Shown: positions 20,254-30,256 of the stretch, one piece after another | How the letters are laid out: every line of letters begins with the position of its first letter | Numbering within the stretch: position 1 is the first letter of the stretch | Assembly (NCBI GenBank): GCA_964019425.1 | Contig: OZ025803.1 | Location: 248,001-312,000, forward strand | From: Flectonema sp. DT1601 | Lineage: Eukaryota > Euglenozoa > Diplonemea > Diplonemida > Diplonemidae | Reading direction: 5' to 3' | DNA length: 64,000 nt | Translations under genes and position numbers: made by a program | Notes under the pieces: generated by a model | Told to the model about the DNA's origin: nothing | Database searches by the model: none | What the model saw: only the letters and a program-made list of their open reading frames with translations

Positions 20254-21243
20254 ATGTCGGAGCTGCAGATTACTTGGCATCCCCAGCGAGTTGGAGATGA
20301 TCCGCTTCAAGGATTACGAGTAGATCAGATAATGGTTTTAAGAGCAGTTGCTGCAGGAACGCCATCTCATCCAGAAGGATCAATCTTTATTGGAAGGGTC
20401 ATCACTCATGTTAATGGTATTCCTGTTTCTTCTTCTTCTGAATTATCTGAAGCACTACAACGATCTCCTGGAAGAGCTGTTATTCGATTTGGTGGAGAAG
20501 GAAAGGCCAGTCCAAAACAACAAAAGCTGCAGCAACAAATGAGGTCTGTAAAAGGACCGGGTCCTCCAGTTCGCCAGCCTCAACTCTCTCAGCAGCCTCA
20601 ACATCCTCAGCAGCCACCACCTCCAAAAACAGCTCTCCCAGCTAAGACACCTGTTGGGAAGAAAATTCCAACTCAGCCTTCACAGCAACCGGCTCCAAAA
20701 ACGCAACTCGCTGCGAAGACACCTTTACAGCAGCCAGTTGTTTCACTTCATTCGAAGAGTTCAAAACCTCTTCAGTCTGTCAAGCTACCAGCTCCATTAC
20801 CTGCACCTAAACCGCAGTCGCAGTTGCAGACACAGTCACACGTAGTAGTGAGACCTGCACAGAAAGATAAGAAAAAGAAGAAGCGATTCAACTACGCTTC
20901 TGAAATTCAAAAACTGAAGAATCTAAACGACGTCATCGAAGATATGGGATCCGCTCTCGTTAGATATGAATTAGGATATGTAAAGACAAGGTGTCCCTCC
21001 TCCCATCTGTTGGAACCGTGTACGGGTGGCACTTGTAACATCTGCGGCCAACAGGGAAATGGATTGGGATGTCGAATCTGTGACTGGGATATCTGTTGGA
21101 GATGTAGTCCAGAACATGTTTCTGATGATGGGAGTAGTGATACTGGTTATCAAGTCTCTTTACATTCAATGCCGAGAGATGTTAATTACAATCACTCACA
21201 TGATCCCTATCAATCTTTTTATTCTAGAAAACGTCATTTCTGA
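20254..21243 (+). CDS. PDZ-domain protein with C-terminal zinc finger
   Basis: A 329-residue protein. Residues about 10-85 fit a PDZ domain ('VDQIMVLRAVAAGTPSH', then 'IFIGRVITHVNGIPVSSSSELSEAL', then 'RAVIRFGGEG'). Residues 90-205 are a low-complexity Pro/Gln/Lys/Ser linker. A basic patch 'KDKKKKKRF' follows. Residues about 246-290 are Cys/His-rich: 'CPSSHLLEPC', then 'CNICGQQGNGLGCRICDWDICWRC'. The CxxC pairs resemble ZZ- or C1-like zinc fingers. It is probably a scaffold or adaptor. The ATG at 20254 is 10 nt after the AG at 20243; an earlier ATG at 20221 lies before it. It follows the PB1/UBA gene, and NBR1 proteins elsewhere combine PB1 with a ZZ finger, but the link is speculative. Confidence 0.75.
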   Translation: MSELQITWHPQRVGDDPLQGLRVDQIMVLRAVAAGTPSHPEGSIFIGRVITHVNGIPVSSSSELSEALQRSPGRAVIRFGGEGKASPKQQKLQQQMRSVKGPGPPVRQPQLSQQPQHPQQPPPPKTALPAKTPVGKKIPTQPSQQPAPKTQLAAKTPLQQPVVSLHSKSSKPLQSVKLPAPLPAPKPQSQLQTQSHVVVRPAQKDKKKKKRFNYASEIQKLKNLNDVIEDMGSALVRYELGYVKTRCPSSHLLEPCTGGTCNICGQQGNGLGCRICDWDICWRCSPEHVSDDGSSDTGYQVSLHSMPRDVNYNHSHDPYQSFYSRKRHF

Positions 21244-21532
21244 TATCCACCTGCTGTTCGTCTCGTTGGATTCTGTATTGTTATTTTGTTTTGTTCTTTT
21301 TAGATTATTTCAGTTTTATTTCTCTCTGTTTTAAGAACATTACAATAAACGCATCCAACACCCTTTTCTTATACAGCTGTAAAACATGAATTAATTACCA
21401 GGGAGTTGACCGATACAAACATCGTTAACGTTTTAAAAATACGTTTTAATAATTCCTTTATATTATTAACGTCTTCAGGACTGGGACAGCCACAGATGAA
21501 TGTTGGAAAAGTAACTCACAAGAGCTGATCAC

Positions 21533-24500
21533 ATGAGTACGGAGAGTGATGGAGAACATAAATCATCCACAACAAATAATGCTTTCTCTATGTCGATATT
21601 GTCAGTGACTCATCACATATGTGAATCAAATGAAACTCTTGGTGATGTTGTCAAAAGTGGTTTCATTTATCGAGGAGACGAATCTAGTCTGTCTCGATCA
21701 CTATTAGAAATAAAACAACGACCAATTAGTAGAATACCTGTTGTACGGATATTTGGAAGAGAGCACAAGGAACATAAAAGCTGCACTGCACATGTCCATG
21801 GTATTCTACCAGAGCTTTATATTCCTTGGCCGAGAGACTGGACTGGTTCATCTCCGTCAGAAGTTGACTTAAAATTATTGCAAGTCGGGGCGTCGATTGA
21901 GGCTCATCCGGTTCTTGGTACTCCTCCCATTGTGTTTGGGTGTTTTTTAGTAAAGGGAATTCCGTTTTTTGGTTATCATCCAACACCACGACACTTTATA
22001 AAGATCCTACTACTCAACCCTTCATACACTCCGAGAGTTGTTGGGATACTAAGCGGAACAAAGACTGTTCTGGGGAGACGTCATCAGCCATACAACGCTC
22101 ACTTCCCATTTGATATGCAAGTGATGTTAACACTCGGGATTACTGGAATGGGTGATATGACTCTACTCAAATATCATCATAAACAACCGAAGTTAGCTGA
22201 GACATACTACTCAGTGTCAATATCGAGGAATGATATCGTTCCAGGTAGGAATACAGAAAAAGGTCTTCTCAGACAACGGAAATTAAACAACATCACACAA
22301 GATGACCTCCGCCGTCTTGATACTGGATTGTTAATTGATACGTTACATGGTGTTTGGTCAGCCTTGGAACCGAGTAGTGGATCTAATACGGGAGGAACAT
22401 CGATTAACCCGGCAGCTTTTTCTCAAGATCGAGATTACCGACCAGATGAAGGACCCGTTGAGAAGATGTTTAGAAATGTGTTGTCACAATTAAATCCGTC
22501 ACAGGCGTCTTTAGATAATTATCAAAGATATATTCCTGCTTCTGATCAACCTTTAAGAGAAGACAGTGATGCTGCTCATTGGTGTTATACTTCTTATGAT
22601 GTTATTATAAAAGATTATCAAAATCCTAACACAACACAATTCACTCCACTCGATGCCCATTCTGACAGCAGCAGTGATTCAAACAACGGAGATGAGTCGC
22701 CTTCTCGGATTTCAAGTACTTTAAAGGCAATGATTGATCTCCATGAAGCCATTCCAGATTCAGATACGAATTCAGAAGTTCAATCTCACGCAGATTCTAT
22801 CGACAGCGGTGACGTAGATTTACTGACGTCGATGGTCCCAAACGAATCACAACAATGTGATAGCCAACAACTCGGTAGTATTGTTGAATCACAACAAATG
22901 AATTGTGACGGCGGGTTATACGACTACAATACACTTATTAGTTCTGATGGGCTTCACTCAGTCGACAGAGACGTTGATTTATCAGTCAGCAGTCAGATAC
23001 CTCGCGATGGTGTCGGGAAAAGATTATTTTGTAACAGTGAATTTGAATCATCGACAGGTGTGATTTTGTGTGGTGATCTGCTAACTGATGGAGGGCTACC
23101 TGACCAGGAAGAGAAGAGTTGTAAAACAGTAATTGGACAAAGTCGTCAAGATGCTATTTCTGTAGACGACGGCAGCCACGTTTCTAACACTCCACCATCG
23201 GAACCCGACGAGTCTGGCGGAGATGTTTTTAGTACACCTCCTCTACAACAATGGAGTGATACGACTTCTTGTTTAAATACACCTCAAGTAGTTCCAGGTC
23301 GTATGGTTGATACTAATCCAGTCTTACAACAGTTACCAGTTGATACTCCAGCAAGTTCTGAGGAGTTATTTATATCACCTCCCACTGGTACAACACCTGA
23401 TGAGGTTTTATTTCCGACTCCCCTCGGAGGTGTTACACATCTGGATGGCTCTGAAGACCAACAGGAAATTCCTATATTCAACGAAACACCTGTACAGCAG
23501 CGACAGCGCACCAAGGCAGACGAGAGTGTGCCGCGTAGAGGTAACACTAAGCAGGCGGCTGCCTTGTCAACTACAAAGAAGCTGTTGGGGAGAAATATCA
23601 TTCAGGGAGATGTGATGCAACGTGAGGGGAAAGAAATACACAAAGATACCAAATCCTTAGCCCCTCGACCTGTCCCCAGTGAAAAAATGAAACTCGCAGT
23701 ACTGGAAGCGTTAGCCGCAACTAAACTTCGGCAGGGCGTGAGTGTGAATTCCAACCAGCTTCGTTCTACTTCCAGCAAGTTTCAAAGCAAACAGACGGAA
23801 TCGATTAGGGACACGGCAAGGGAACAATTGTCGATTGTTAAACAGTTTCAAGGACAGGGCAAGTCTACAAAACCCAATTCCAAAGAAACAGCAGCTTCTA
23901 AGAAGGACCAGCCAACGGAGCAACCTAAGGCTTTCAAGCCTCCCTCACGCAAACAGGAAGCAACTTACAAAGACCTGAAGACATCAACAGGAACACGACA
24001 GCAGTCCGCTTCCGGAGCTGCGGTTCGTAACAAAGAAACGACGGCTTCTAAAAAAGATCAGCCGATTGAGCAATTGGAGGCCTTGAGACCTCCATCAAAT
24101 AAAGCATCAAAAAAAGAATCAGTTTCCCGCACTGATATTCTTACGGATCAATTGAAGGCAACAAGAAAGTCTGCTTTCTGCAAAGATCAAATTCCAGACT
24201 CAACCGTGACCAGTACGAAGTTAAAAGAGCAACAGGCTGACATGTTAATCAGAACTCGAGTTCGAAACAACGAAACAACGTTTTCATCAAAGAAAGATCC
24301 ATCAATAGAACAACTGAAGGCTTCGAGGCCTCCCTTGAGACCTCCAGCAAGCAAAACTTCACATGAACAGAATAAGGAAGCAACGACTTCTTCTACGACA
24401 GCATCCGGTGATCGTAAGAAGAAGACCTCTTCTCTATTTAAGTCCCCAACAACTAACGTAAAGTATAAACACAGCCTTATAGAGAAACAAGGACACCTCG

Positions 24501-27500
24501 CTCTAAAGGTTAGAAAGGTTGACGAATCAACACCACGAAAACGAAGCACTCCAGACCCTCTGAGAGTAATGGAACCTTCTTCAGACACCACAGATTTAAA
24601 TGTTGAGAGCAAAGCCGGCCGACTGCTGTTTGCGAAACATTGCAGCCCAGACAAGTCAGAATCCATTTCTTCGATATTCGCGAACACTGCAGAGTCACCC
24701 AGCAAGGGAGGCGGAACGATGAGGTCTCCTGTGAGATCAAACAGTAACAAGGATTCACCAAACAAAGGACTAAAGTGTGACTCTCCTTCCCACAACAGGA
24801 AGGATAAAGACAGTACGACCCCTTCTCTATTCGCCAACACTGGGGAGTCAGGCAAAGGTAGCAGAGATTCTCCAGTCCGACTGCTTAAAACAAAGTCTCC
24901 AATTCATACCTCCAGTGAGAAGGATTACAGTGGATTGATGTGGTCTACTGGGAGATCTGTTCCTTCATTATTCGAAAATACTGGAGACGTATCTAACAAG
25001 ATAGGAATGATTAACTCCCCAAACAGGGTATCTTCATTAGTAAGAAATATTAATTCAAAAAGTGTATCTCCTGACAACGTTAAGAGATCTCAGGTCAAAG
25101 GATCCATTCCTGTATTCACAAAAGGAACAGAAGAATCATACGGAAAGGAAACACCAAAACACCCAAACAGTAAGAAGGAAGCTGAAAGTGTTCTGTTCGA
25201 TGACCTGATGAGCTCAACAGCATCAGATGCTGTGGAGTTGTTTGAAGAATCCTCCACAAAAAATACTTCAAAAAGATCTCAACCAGAATCATCAATAGAG
25301 TTGAAGAGAGTGAAGTGCAGCTCACCAGAGCTACGTCGAGTTCGGTTTGCTGCACCAAAACAAACATCACATAATTCCAAACAAGAGAAGCGTTTGCTAC
25401 AACTTGGACCTGCTCCACTAAATATTAAACGAGGAAAATATGAAATTATAGAACAGTCTTTGTGTACTCCAATTCCAATCATTCCACTTGTTGATCATAA
25501 CAGTCAATCACAAAACGCGTCAACTGCGACGACAGATTGCTCACCCGAACTATTTGATGCGTCTCCTTACGCAGAACCAACTGCAGTTATTACTCGGATT
25601 CCACCTTCGAATGTTGAGGATCTAAATCAGATTCGGATTCCTTTAAATATCAACGAGACAAATGAACTTCCTTCTCAACCTTCTCAGGGATCTGATGCTA
25701 GCAGAGGACCAGTCCAGTTGGACTTTGATGAAAGTTCATCGAAGCGTTTAGTGGAAGTTAATAATAAACCTGTTGACATGAAAGAAGGAGTCTTACCATC
25801 TCAGGGATCTGATGTGAGTAGAGGACCGATGCAGCTGGACTTCGATGAGAACTCATCGAAATACCCGAATATTAGCAGCAGTAAATCAGTTGCCCAGTCT
25901 CTGGTGCTGCTGGATGATACTAAATCCCATTTTCAAACTGCGATAACTTCGCAAGGATCTGACACAAGTAGAGGACCTATTCAGCTTGACTTTGACGGGA
26001 GCTCATCGAAGCGTTCTCATGTAGAAGTTAATAAAACTGTTGACCTGAAGGAGGGGACTGTACCTTCTCAGGGATCTGATGTGAGTAGAGGACCAGTTCA
26101 GCTGGACTTCGATGAGAACTCAAATAATATAAATATCGAGACAGCTGATGAATATCAGATCATGAATGATAATTCTATTCAATATTCTCAATCTGTGCAG
26201 CCACCTGAAGATCTCAAATCCTCCCCCACGGACTTGTTAATGCTGAGTGACAGTTCTATTAATCTGACTGCGGATAGCTCAGCAACTATTCCAGACCAGA
26301 GTGACATCATTGCGTGTGAACCGAATCTTGCGGATCAAACTCTTAAAAATGCATCACCCAGCGGAGTAGCATTGAAAGGACAACAGCTAAGTAGTGATCA
26401 GAATGTTCAGCAGACTTCTTTAATTAATAAATCAATTGATGTGCAGTCGCTTGAGATGCCTCCACCACCTGTTGTAAGACTGGAAGGATCAGACTGCAGC
26501 GTTGTTTTGACTTCTCCGATCAACGTTGATGACTCACCTGGAGGTAGAATCTTAAGACAGGAATCAGGAAAACAATCTGACAAGTCTCCTTCTGCACGTA
26601 TCTCTGTCGGAGGGGATTCACTGATTTGTGTGAGCGACTCACCGTCTAGAAACACTTCAGCAAAACTGTTTAGGAATAATGCAACACATTCATCTGATAT
26701 TGTGATGGATTCATCGACTTCTGTTGGTAGCTCACCTTCGAAGAATATTATTTCTATTTCAACAGGAAGACGATGTGATAGTACTGCCGTACAGCAAACC
26801 ATTATATCAAATCCTATAAAATCACAATACAAGACTCGCAGTAATCTAGTGCAGGACTCACCTGAAAAAAGAAGCGTCAGCTTCTCCGCTGCTGTTAATA
26901 TTAAAGCTGCGGAGTGGTCTTGTAATGTTGGGATGGCTACTGCTGCTGATTCCCCGGCATCGAAACTACAAAGCGCCTTACGGGGGAGTAATAAAACAGT
27001 GACACCAACGAGAAGTATTGTGCGATTTGAAGTAGAAAAACCAAAAAGATCAAAACTTCGTACAATTCATGGATGCTCTCATCTAAAGTCGACGACACCA
27101 CCTCCGTTGTATGCGGAGCTGTTGCAGTCTTTAGATAATGAACCCCATCAAATGGCAGCTGTTCAGGAAGTAGTTGGTGACCACACAGCAGAGTTTCTTC
27201 ATTCGTCAAATCTGCGATACCGACCCATCGCGAAACCTCCAACGATGAAACAGCTACTGAAGTCTGGTTTTGAGACTACCAAGGGCAAGAAAAGCTGCAT
27301 CTTAAGTAATCTTACACAGCCCACTGCTATGTTTTTAAAAAGTCCTATAAATGCAGGCAGGGTTAAAAACAACAAAGGATTACTGAAGGGTGAATTACCA
27401 ACTCTGATTACGTGTTGTTTGGATGTGGTTGCTGACACTGGTGATTCAGACTTCCCAGATCCAAAAAAGAATGAAATATTATCGCTAGCGATGTGTGTTC

Positions 27501-29965
27501 ATAATAGTGCTGACTTGACTGATACGTCGGATGATGTTATCCATTTGATTGTAATGGAGAAGTGTTTACCACTTCCATCGTTAGCTCACGGAGTTAACCT
27601 TCACACTGTTGAGTCTGAACAGGTTCTAGTGATCACTTCTCTTCGATTACTATCAGCAATTGATCCTGATATCTTAATGGGATGGGACCTTCAGAGGTTT
27701 AGTTTTGGTTACCTAAACACACGAGCTCTACTTTATAATATTAACATCTCTGAAGCCTTGGGCAGAGTCCCTCCTGAAAACATCAGACGAGATATCAAAA
27801 AAAGAATCGACTCGGAATCGAACTCAGTTATAAAAGTGTTCGGTAGAGTGACGATGAACTGCTGGAGGACAATGAGAAGTGAGTTGAGACTGGCTTCGGA
27901 TACGTTGCAGGCAGCTGTGAAGAATGCCTTAGGTAAATCAATACCGAAATTTTCACACAAACGATTAAGTATGTGGCACACTCATTCAAATGGACATAAA
28001 AGGTCTTTTGCAGTAAATAATCTGATCAGCACTATTGTTCTGACGAGTAAAGTCTGCTGTCATCTCGACACCATTAACAGAACAGTCGAGTTAGCCAGAC
28101 TGTACGGAATTCAATTTACTGAAATATTAACACGTGGTTCCCAGTTTAGGGTTGAGAATATGTTCGTAAGACTTGCAAAACCACTAAATTACCTAATGAT
28201 ATCACCGTCACGACAGATGGTCGAACAACAAAATCGTCAAGAAGGAGTTCCCTTTGTCATGGAACCTCATTCTAACTACTACACAGATCCTGTCATCGTG
28301 TTGGATTTTCGTTCTTTGTATCCCAGTATAGTTATTGCTTATAATTTGTGTTACTCTACTTGTGTTGGAAAAATATCGTCGTCGAGGAGGAAGCGGATCG
28401 GACCAGTCGAGAACTACAACATTCCTAAGGAATACCTCAATTCAAAAACGCAAAAAAACGAAACATTCATCGCCCCAAACAGCTGCGGCTACATAAAACC
28501 TTCCGTAAGAAGAGGACTGTTTCCTCGTATGTTGGCTGAGATATTGGGAACGAGATTCGCTGTTCAAGAAGCCCTGAAACAGGCTAGATCTGAGGGAGAT
28601 GTAGTTACAGCCAGTATTTTAAATGCTAGGCAAATCGGATTAAAAATGATAGCCAACGTCACATACGGATACACCGCAGCTACTATGTCAGGAAGAATGC
28701 CCTGCAGTGATATAGCTGATTCGATTGTTCTCTTAGCCAGGCAAACTCTCGAAAGAATAATAAAAGACGTGGAAGCCAACCCTACTTGGCATGCGAAGGT
28801 CATATATGGAGACACGGATTCTTTGTTTGTGTGTTTGCCGGGATCAACTCTGGAGCGTGCCTTTGACGTGGGTCGACAAATTGTCGAACACGCATCTGCC
28901 ACAAACCCCAGCCCTGTAAAATTAAAATTAGAAAAAGTCTACAAGCCTTGCATCATGGTAACAAAGAAACGATATGTTGGAAACTCATATGAAACTCTCC
29001 ATTCGGAACCAAAATTCGATGCAAAGGGACTTGAATGTGTTCGTAGAGACCAGTGTAAGACAACTAGTAAAGTTCAAGAGGCAGCTATTCGGAAATTATT
29101 TGAAACCAACTCACTTTCTAAAGTCAGAGAATATGTTCAGCATCAGCTTCGAAAGATTCAAGTTGGAAACATCAACAGCCATGATCTAATCCTTCGACAG
29201 GAAGTAAAACTTGGAACATACGCCAACCCCAGTCAACTACCTCCATCAGCGACGGTTGCTAGAGAAATGATTAAGATCGATCCCCTGTCAGAACCACTGT
29301 TTAACGAGCGAGTTCCATATTTAGTTGCGAATTCAAAAGTCGTGCGGCTCAGTGACATGGTTGTTCATCCTCTCGCATTATTGAGTCAGAAAATTCCGTC
29401 AATCACAATAAACGCGACGTACTACATAACAAAACAAGTCTGCCCACCTCTTGATAGAGTTCTTAGTCTTGCTGGTGGTAAAGTAGGAGAGTGGTTAATA
29501 ACACTTCCAAGATCTCGTCAACAAGGAGTTGCTAATAATATTGTTAAGTCAGTTGGGTCAGTTTCTCTGATGTTTCAAATGCAGGGAAATGGTGAAGATG
29601 ACACTCAGGAAATTCTAAAGTGTGCCAGCAGACCTAAAGCCTGTACTTCTGCCAGCGGTACCCTCCATGACTACGTTGCTACAACTTTGTGTGTCGTGTG
29701 TCGGAGTGAAAAATCTCCAACCGCACGTCCAATCTGCACGTCGTGTTCATCAACACCGACCTCTTCGAAGATGATATCTGCCTCTCGTAAATGTGCTGCC
29801 ATTCGTGAGATGAATGAAATTAATTTGACTTGCAGCCAATGTGCTCAAACAGAAGATATTTCTATTTTAAGTTTCTGTTCTTCAATGGATTGCACAGTAC
29901 CTTGGAGAAGACAACGCGCTCAGCTAAACCTCACTGCTGCGCAAGGGGCTTTAGAACTCTGGTGA
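21533..29965 (+). CDS. REV3: DNA polymerase zeta catalytic subunit
   Basis: An intronless frame of 2810 residues, longer than yeast REV3 (about 1500) and near human REV3L (about 3130). The enzyme extends DNA past lesions during translesion synthesis, with REV7. Residues about 50-260 match the REV3 N-terminus ('RIPVVRIFG' and 'HVHGILPELYIPWP'). Residues about 330-1900 are Ser-rich, disordered filler with internal repeats. The exonuclease region is degenerate ('DPDILMGWDLQRFSFGYL'), as usual for zeta. Family B motifs are intact: A 'DFRSLYPSI' (D2258), B 'KMIANVTYGY', C 'YGDTDSLF' (D2427, D2429). Two Cys clusters close the protein: CysA 'CVVC...CTSC' (about 2720) and CysB 'CSQC...CSSMDC' (about 2767-2790), the latter being the iron-sulphur site in B-family polymerases. 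An acceptor AG lies at 21489 or 21495; the second choice would leave a 10-codon upstream frame. Confidence 0.95.
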   Translation: MSTESDGEHKSSTTNNAFSMSILSVTHHICESNETLGDVVKSGFIYRGDESSLSRSLLEIKQRPISRIPVVRIFGREHKEHKSCTAHVHGILPELYIPWPRDWTGSSPSEVDLKLLQVGASIEAHPVLGTPPIVFGCFLVKGIPFFGYHPTPRHFIKILLLNPSYTPRVVGILSGTKTVLGRRHQPYNAHFPFDMQVMLTLGITGMGDMTLLKYHHKQPKLAETYYSVSISRNDIVPGRNTEKGLLRQRKLNNITQDDLRRLDTGLLIDTLHGVWSALEPSSGSNTGGTSINPAAFSQDRDYRPDEGPVEKMFRNVLSQLNPSQASLDNYQRYIPASDQPLREDSDAAHWCYTSYDVIIKDYQNPNTTQFTPLDAHSDSSSDSNNGDESPSRISSTLKAMIDLHEAIPDSDTNSEVQSHADSIDSGDVDLLTSMVPNESQQCDSQQLGSIVESQQMNCDGGLYDYNTLISSDGLHSVDRDVDLSVSSQIPRDGVGKRLFCNSEFESSTGVILCGDLLTDGGLPDQEEKSCKTVIGQSRQDAISVDDGSHVSNTPPSEPDESGGDVFSTPPLQQWSDTTSCLNTPQVVPGRMVDTNPVLQQLPVDTPASSEELFISPPTGTTPDEVLFPTPLGGVTHLDGSEDQQEIPIFNETPVQQRQRTKADESVPRRGNTKQAAALSTTKKLLGRNIIQGDVMQREGKEIHKDTKSLAPRPVPSEKMKLAVLEALAATKLRQGVSVNSNQLRSTSSKFQSKQTESIRDTAREQLSIVKQFQGQGKSTKPNSKETAASKKDQPTEQPKAFKPPSRKQEATYKDLKTSTGTRQQSASGAAVRNKETTASKKDQPIEQLEALRPPSNKASKKESVSRTDILTDQLKATRKSAFCKDQIPDSTVTSTKLKEQQADMLIRTRVRNNETTFSSKKDPSIEQLKASRPPLRPPASKTSHEQNKEATTSSTTASGDRKKKTSSLFKSPTTNVKYKHSLIEKQGHLALKVRKVDESTPRKRSTPDPLRVMEPSSDTTDLNVESKAGRLLFAKHCSPDKSESISSIFANTAESPSKGGGTMRSPVRSNSNKDSPNKGLKCDSPSHNRKDKDSTTPSLFANTGESGKGSRDSPVRLLKTKSPIHTSSEKDYSGLMWSTGRSVPSLFENTGDVSNKIGMINSPNRVSSLVRNINSKSVSPDNVKRSQVKGSIPVFTKGTEESYGKETPKHPNSKKEAESVLFDDLMSSTASDAVELFEESSTKNTSKRSQPESSIELKRVKCSSPELRRVRFAAPKQTSHNSKQEKRLLQLGPAPLNIKRGKYEIIEQSLCTPIPIIPLVDHNSQSQNASTATTDCSPELFDASPYAEPTAVITRIPPSNVEDLNQIRIPLNINETNELPSQPSQGSDASRGPVQLDFDESSSKRLVEVNNKPVDMKEGVLPSQGSDVSRGPMQLDFDENSSKYPNISSSKSVAQSLVLLDDTKSHFQTAITSQGSDTSRGPIQLDFDGSSSKRSHVEVNKTVDLKEGTVPSQGSDVSRGPVQLDFDENSNNINIETADEYQIMNDNSIQYSQSVQPPEDLKSSPTDLLMLSDSSINLTADSSATIPDQSDIIACEPNLADQTLKNASPSGVALKGQQLSSDQNVQQTSLINKSIDVQSLEMPPPPVVRLEGSDCSVVLTSPINVDDSPGGRILRQESGKQSDKSPSARISVGGDSLICVSDSPSRNTSAKLFRNNATHSSDIVMDSSTSVGSSPSKNIISISTGRRCDSTAVQQTIISNPIKSQYKTRSNLVQDSPEKRSVSFSAAVNIKAAEWSCNVGMATAADSPASKLQSALRGSNKTVTPTRSIVRFEVEKPKRSKLRTIHGCSHLKSTTPPPLYAELLQSLDNEPHQMAAVQEVVGDHTAEFLHSSNLRYRPIAKPPTMKQLLKSGFETTKGKKSCILSNLTQPTAMFLKSPINAGRVKNNKGLLKGELPTLITCCLDVVADTGDSDFPDPKKNEILSLAMCVHNSADLTDTSDDVIHLIVMEKCLPLPSLAHGVNLHTVESEQVLVITSLRLLSAIDPDILMGWDLQRFSFGYLNTRALLYNINISEALGRVPPENIRRDIKKRIDSESNSVIKVFGRVTMNCWRTMRSELRLASDTLQAAVKNALGKSIPKFSHKRLSMWHTHSNGHKRSFAVNNLISTIVLTSKVCCHLDTINRTVELARLYGIQFTEILTRGSQFRVENMFVRLAKPLNYLMISPSRQMVEQQNRQEGVPFVMEPHSNYYTDPVIVLDFRSLYPSIVIAYNLCYSTCVGKISSSRRKRIGPVENYNIPKEYLNSKTQKNETFIAPNSCGYIKPSVRRGLFPRMLAEILGTRFAVQEALKQARSEGDVVTASILNARQIGLKMIANVTYGYTAATMSGRMPCSDIADSIVLLARQTLERIIKDVEANPTWHAKVIYGDTDSLFVCLPGSTLERAFDVGRQIVEHASATNPSPVKLKLEKVYKPCIMVTKKRYVGNSYETLHSEPKFDAKGLECVRRDQCKTTSKVQEAAIRKLFETNSLSKVREYVQHQLRKIQVGNINSHDLILRQEVKLGTYANPSQLPPSATVAREMIKIDPLSEPLFNERVPYLVANSKVVRLSDMVVHPLALLSQKIPSITINATYYITKQVCPPLDRVLSLAGGKVGEWLITLPRSRQQGVANNIVKSVGSVSLMFQMQGNGEDDTQEILKCASRPKACTSASGTLHDYVATTLCVVCRSEKSPTARPICTSCSSTPTSSKMISASRKCAAIREMNEINLTCSQCAQTEDISILSFCSSMDCTVPWRRQRAQLNLTAAQGALELW
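25682..26126 (+). repeat. Four in-frame repeats inside REV3
   Basis: Four copies of a 20-residue unit of the form SQGSDxSRGPxQLDFDExS start near 25682, 25799, 25949 and 26067, spaced 117-150 nt apart. They lie in the disordered middle of the polymerase. A conserved short motif repeated this way could be a protein-binding site, but no partner is known to me. Confidence 0.85.
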
Positions 29966-30256
29966 ACTCACTATCCTCAACACGGTATACTAATGAGCAG
30001 TAAAATCAGCTTGTCACTGCTGGGTATCAGTTGCTGTAAAGTTATTGTTGTTAGATGTCCTTCTTTGACGCACTTTCTAACTGCTTGTTGTTGTTATTTA
30101 GTAATTGTGGTTTACTCTTTTTCAATTTGAACAGGAAAAAATACAAATGAGAGCTTCCGGCCATCTTTGTGAAGTATATTACCCCTCACGAGGATACTTG
30201 ATGATGTATTATGTGTTTTAAAAGTTTATTTCAAGAAGACAAGAACAATAGAAAAC

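Noticed and set aside
24187-24855. Minus-strand open frame of 222 codons opposite REV3
   Set aside because: Composition reflects the Ser/Lys-rich REV3 linker; the + strand frame is continuous and carries polymerase motifs.
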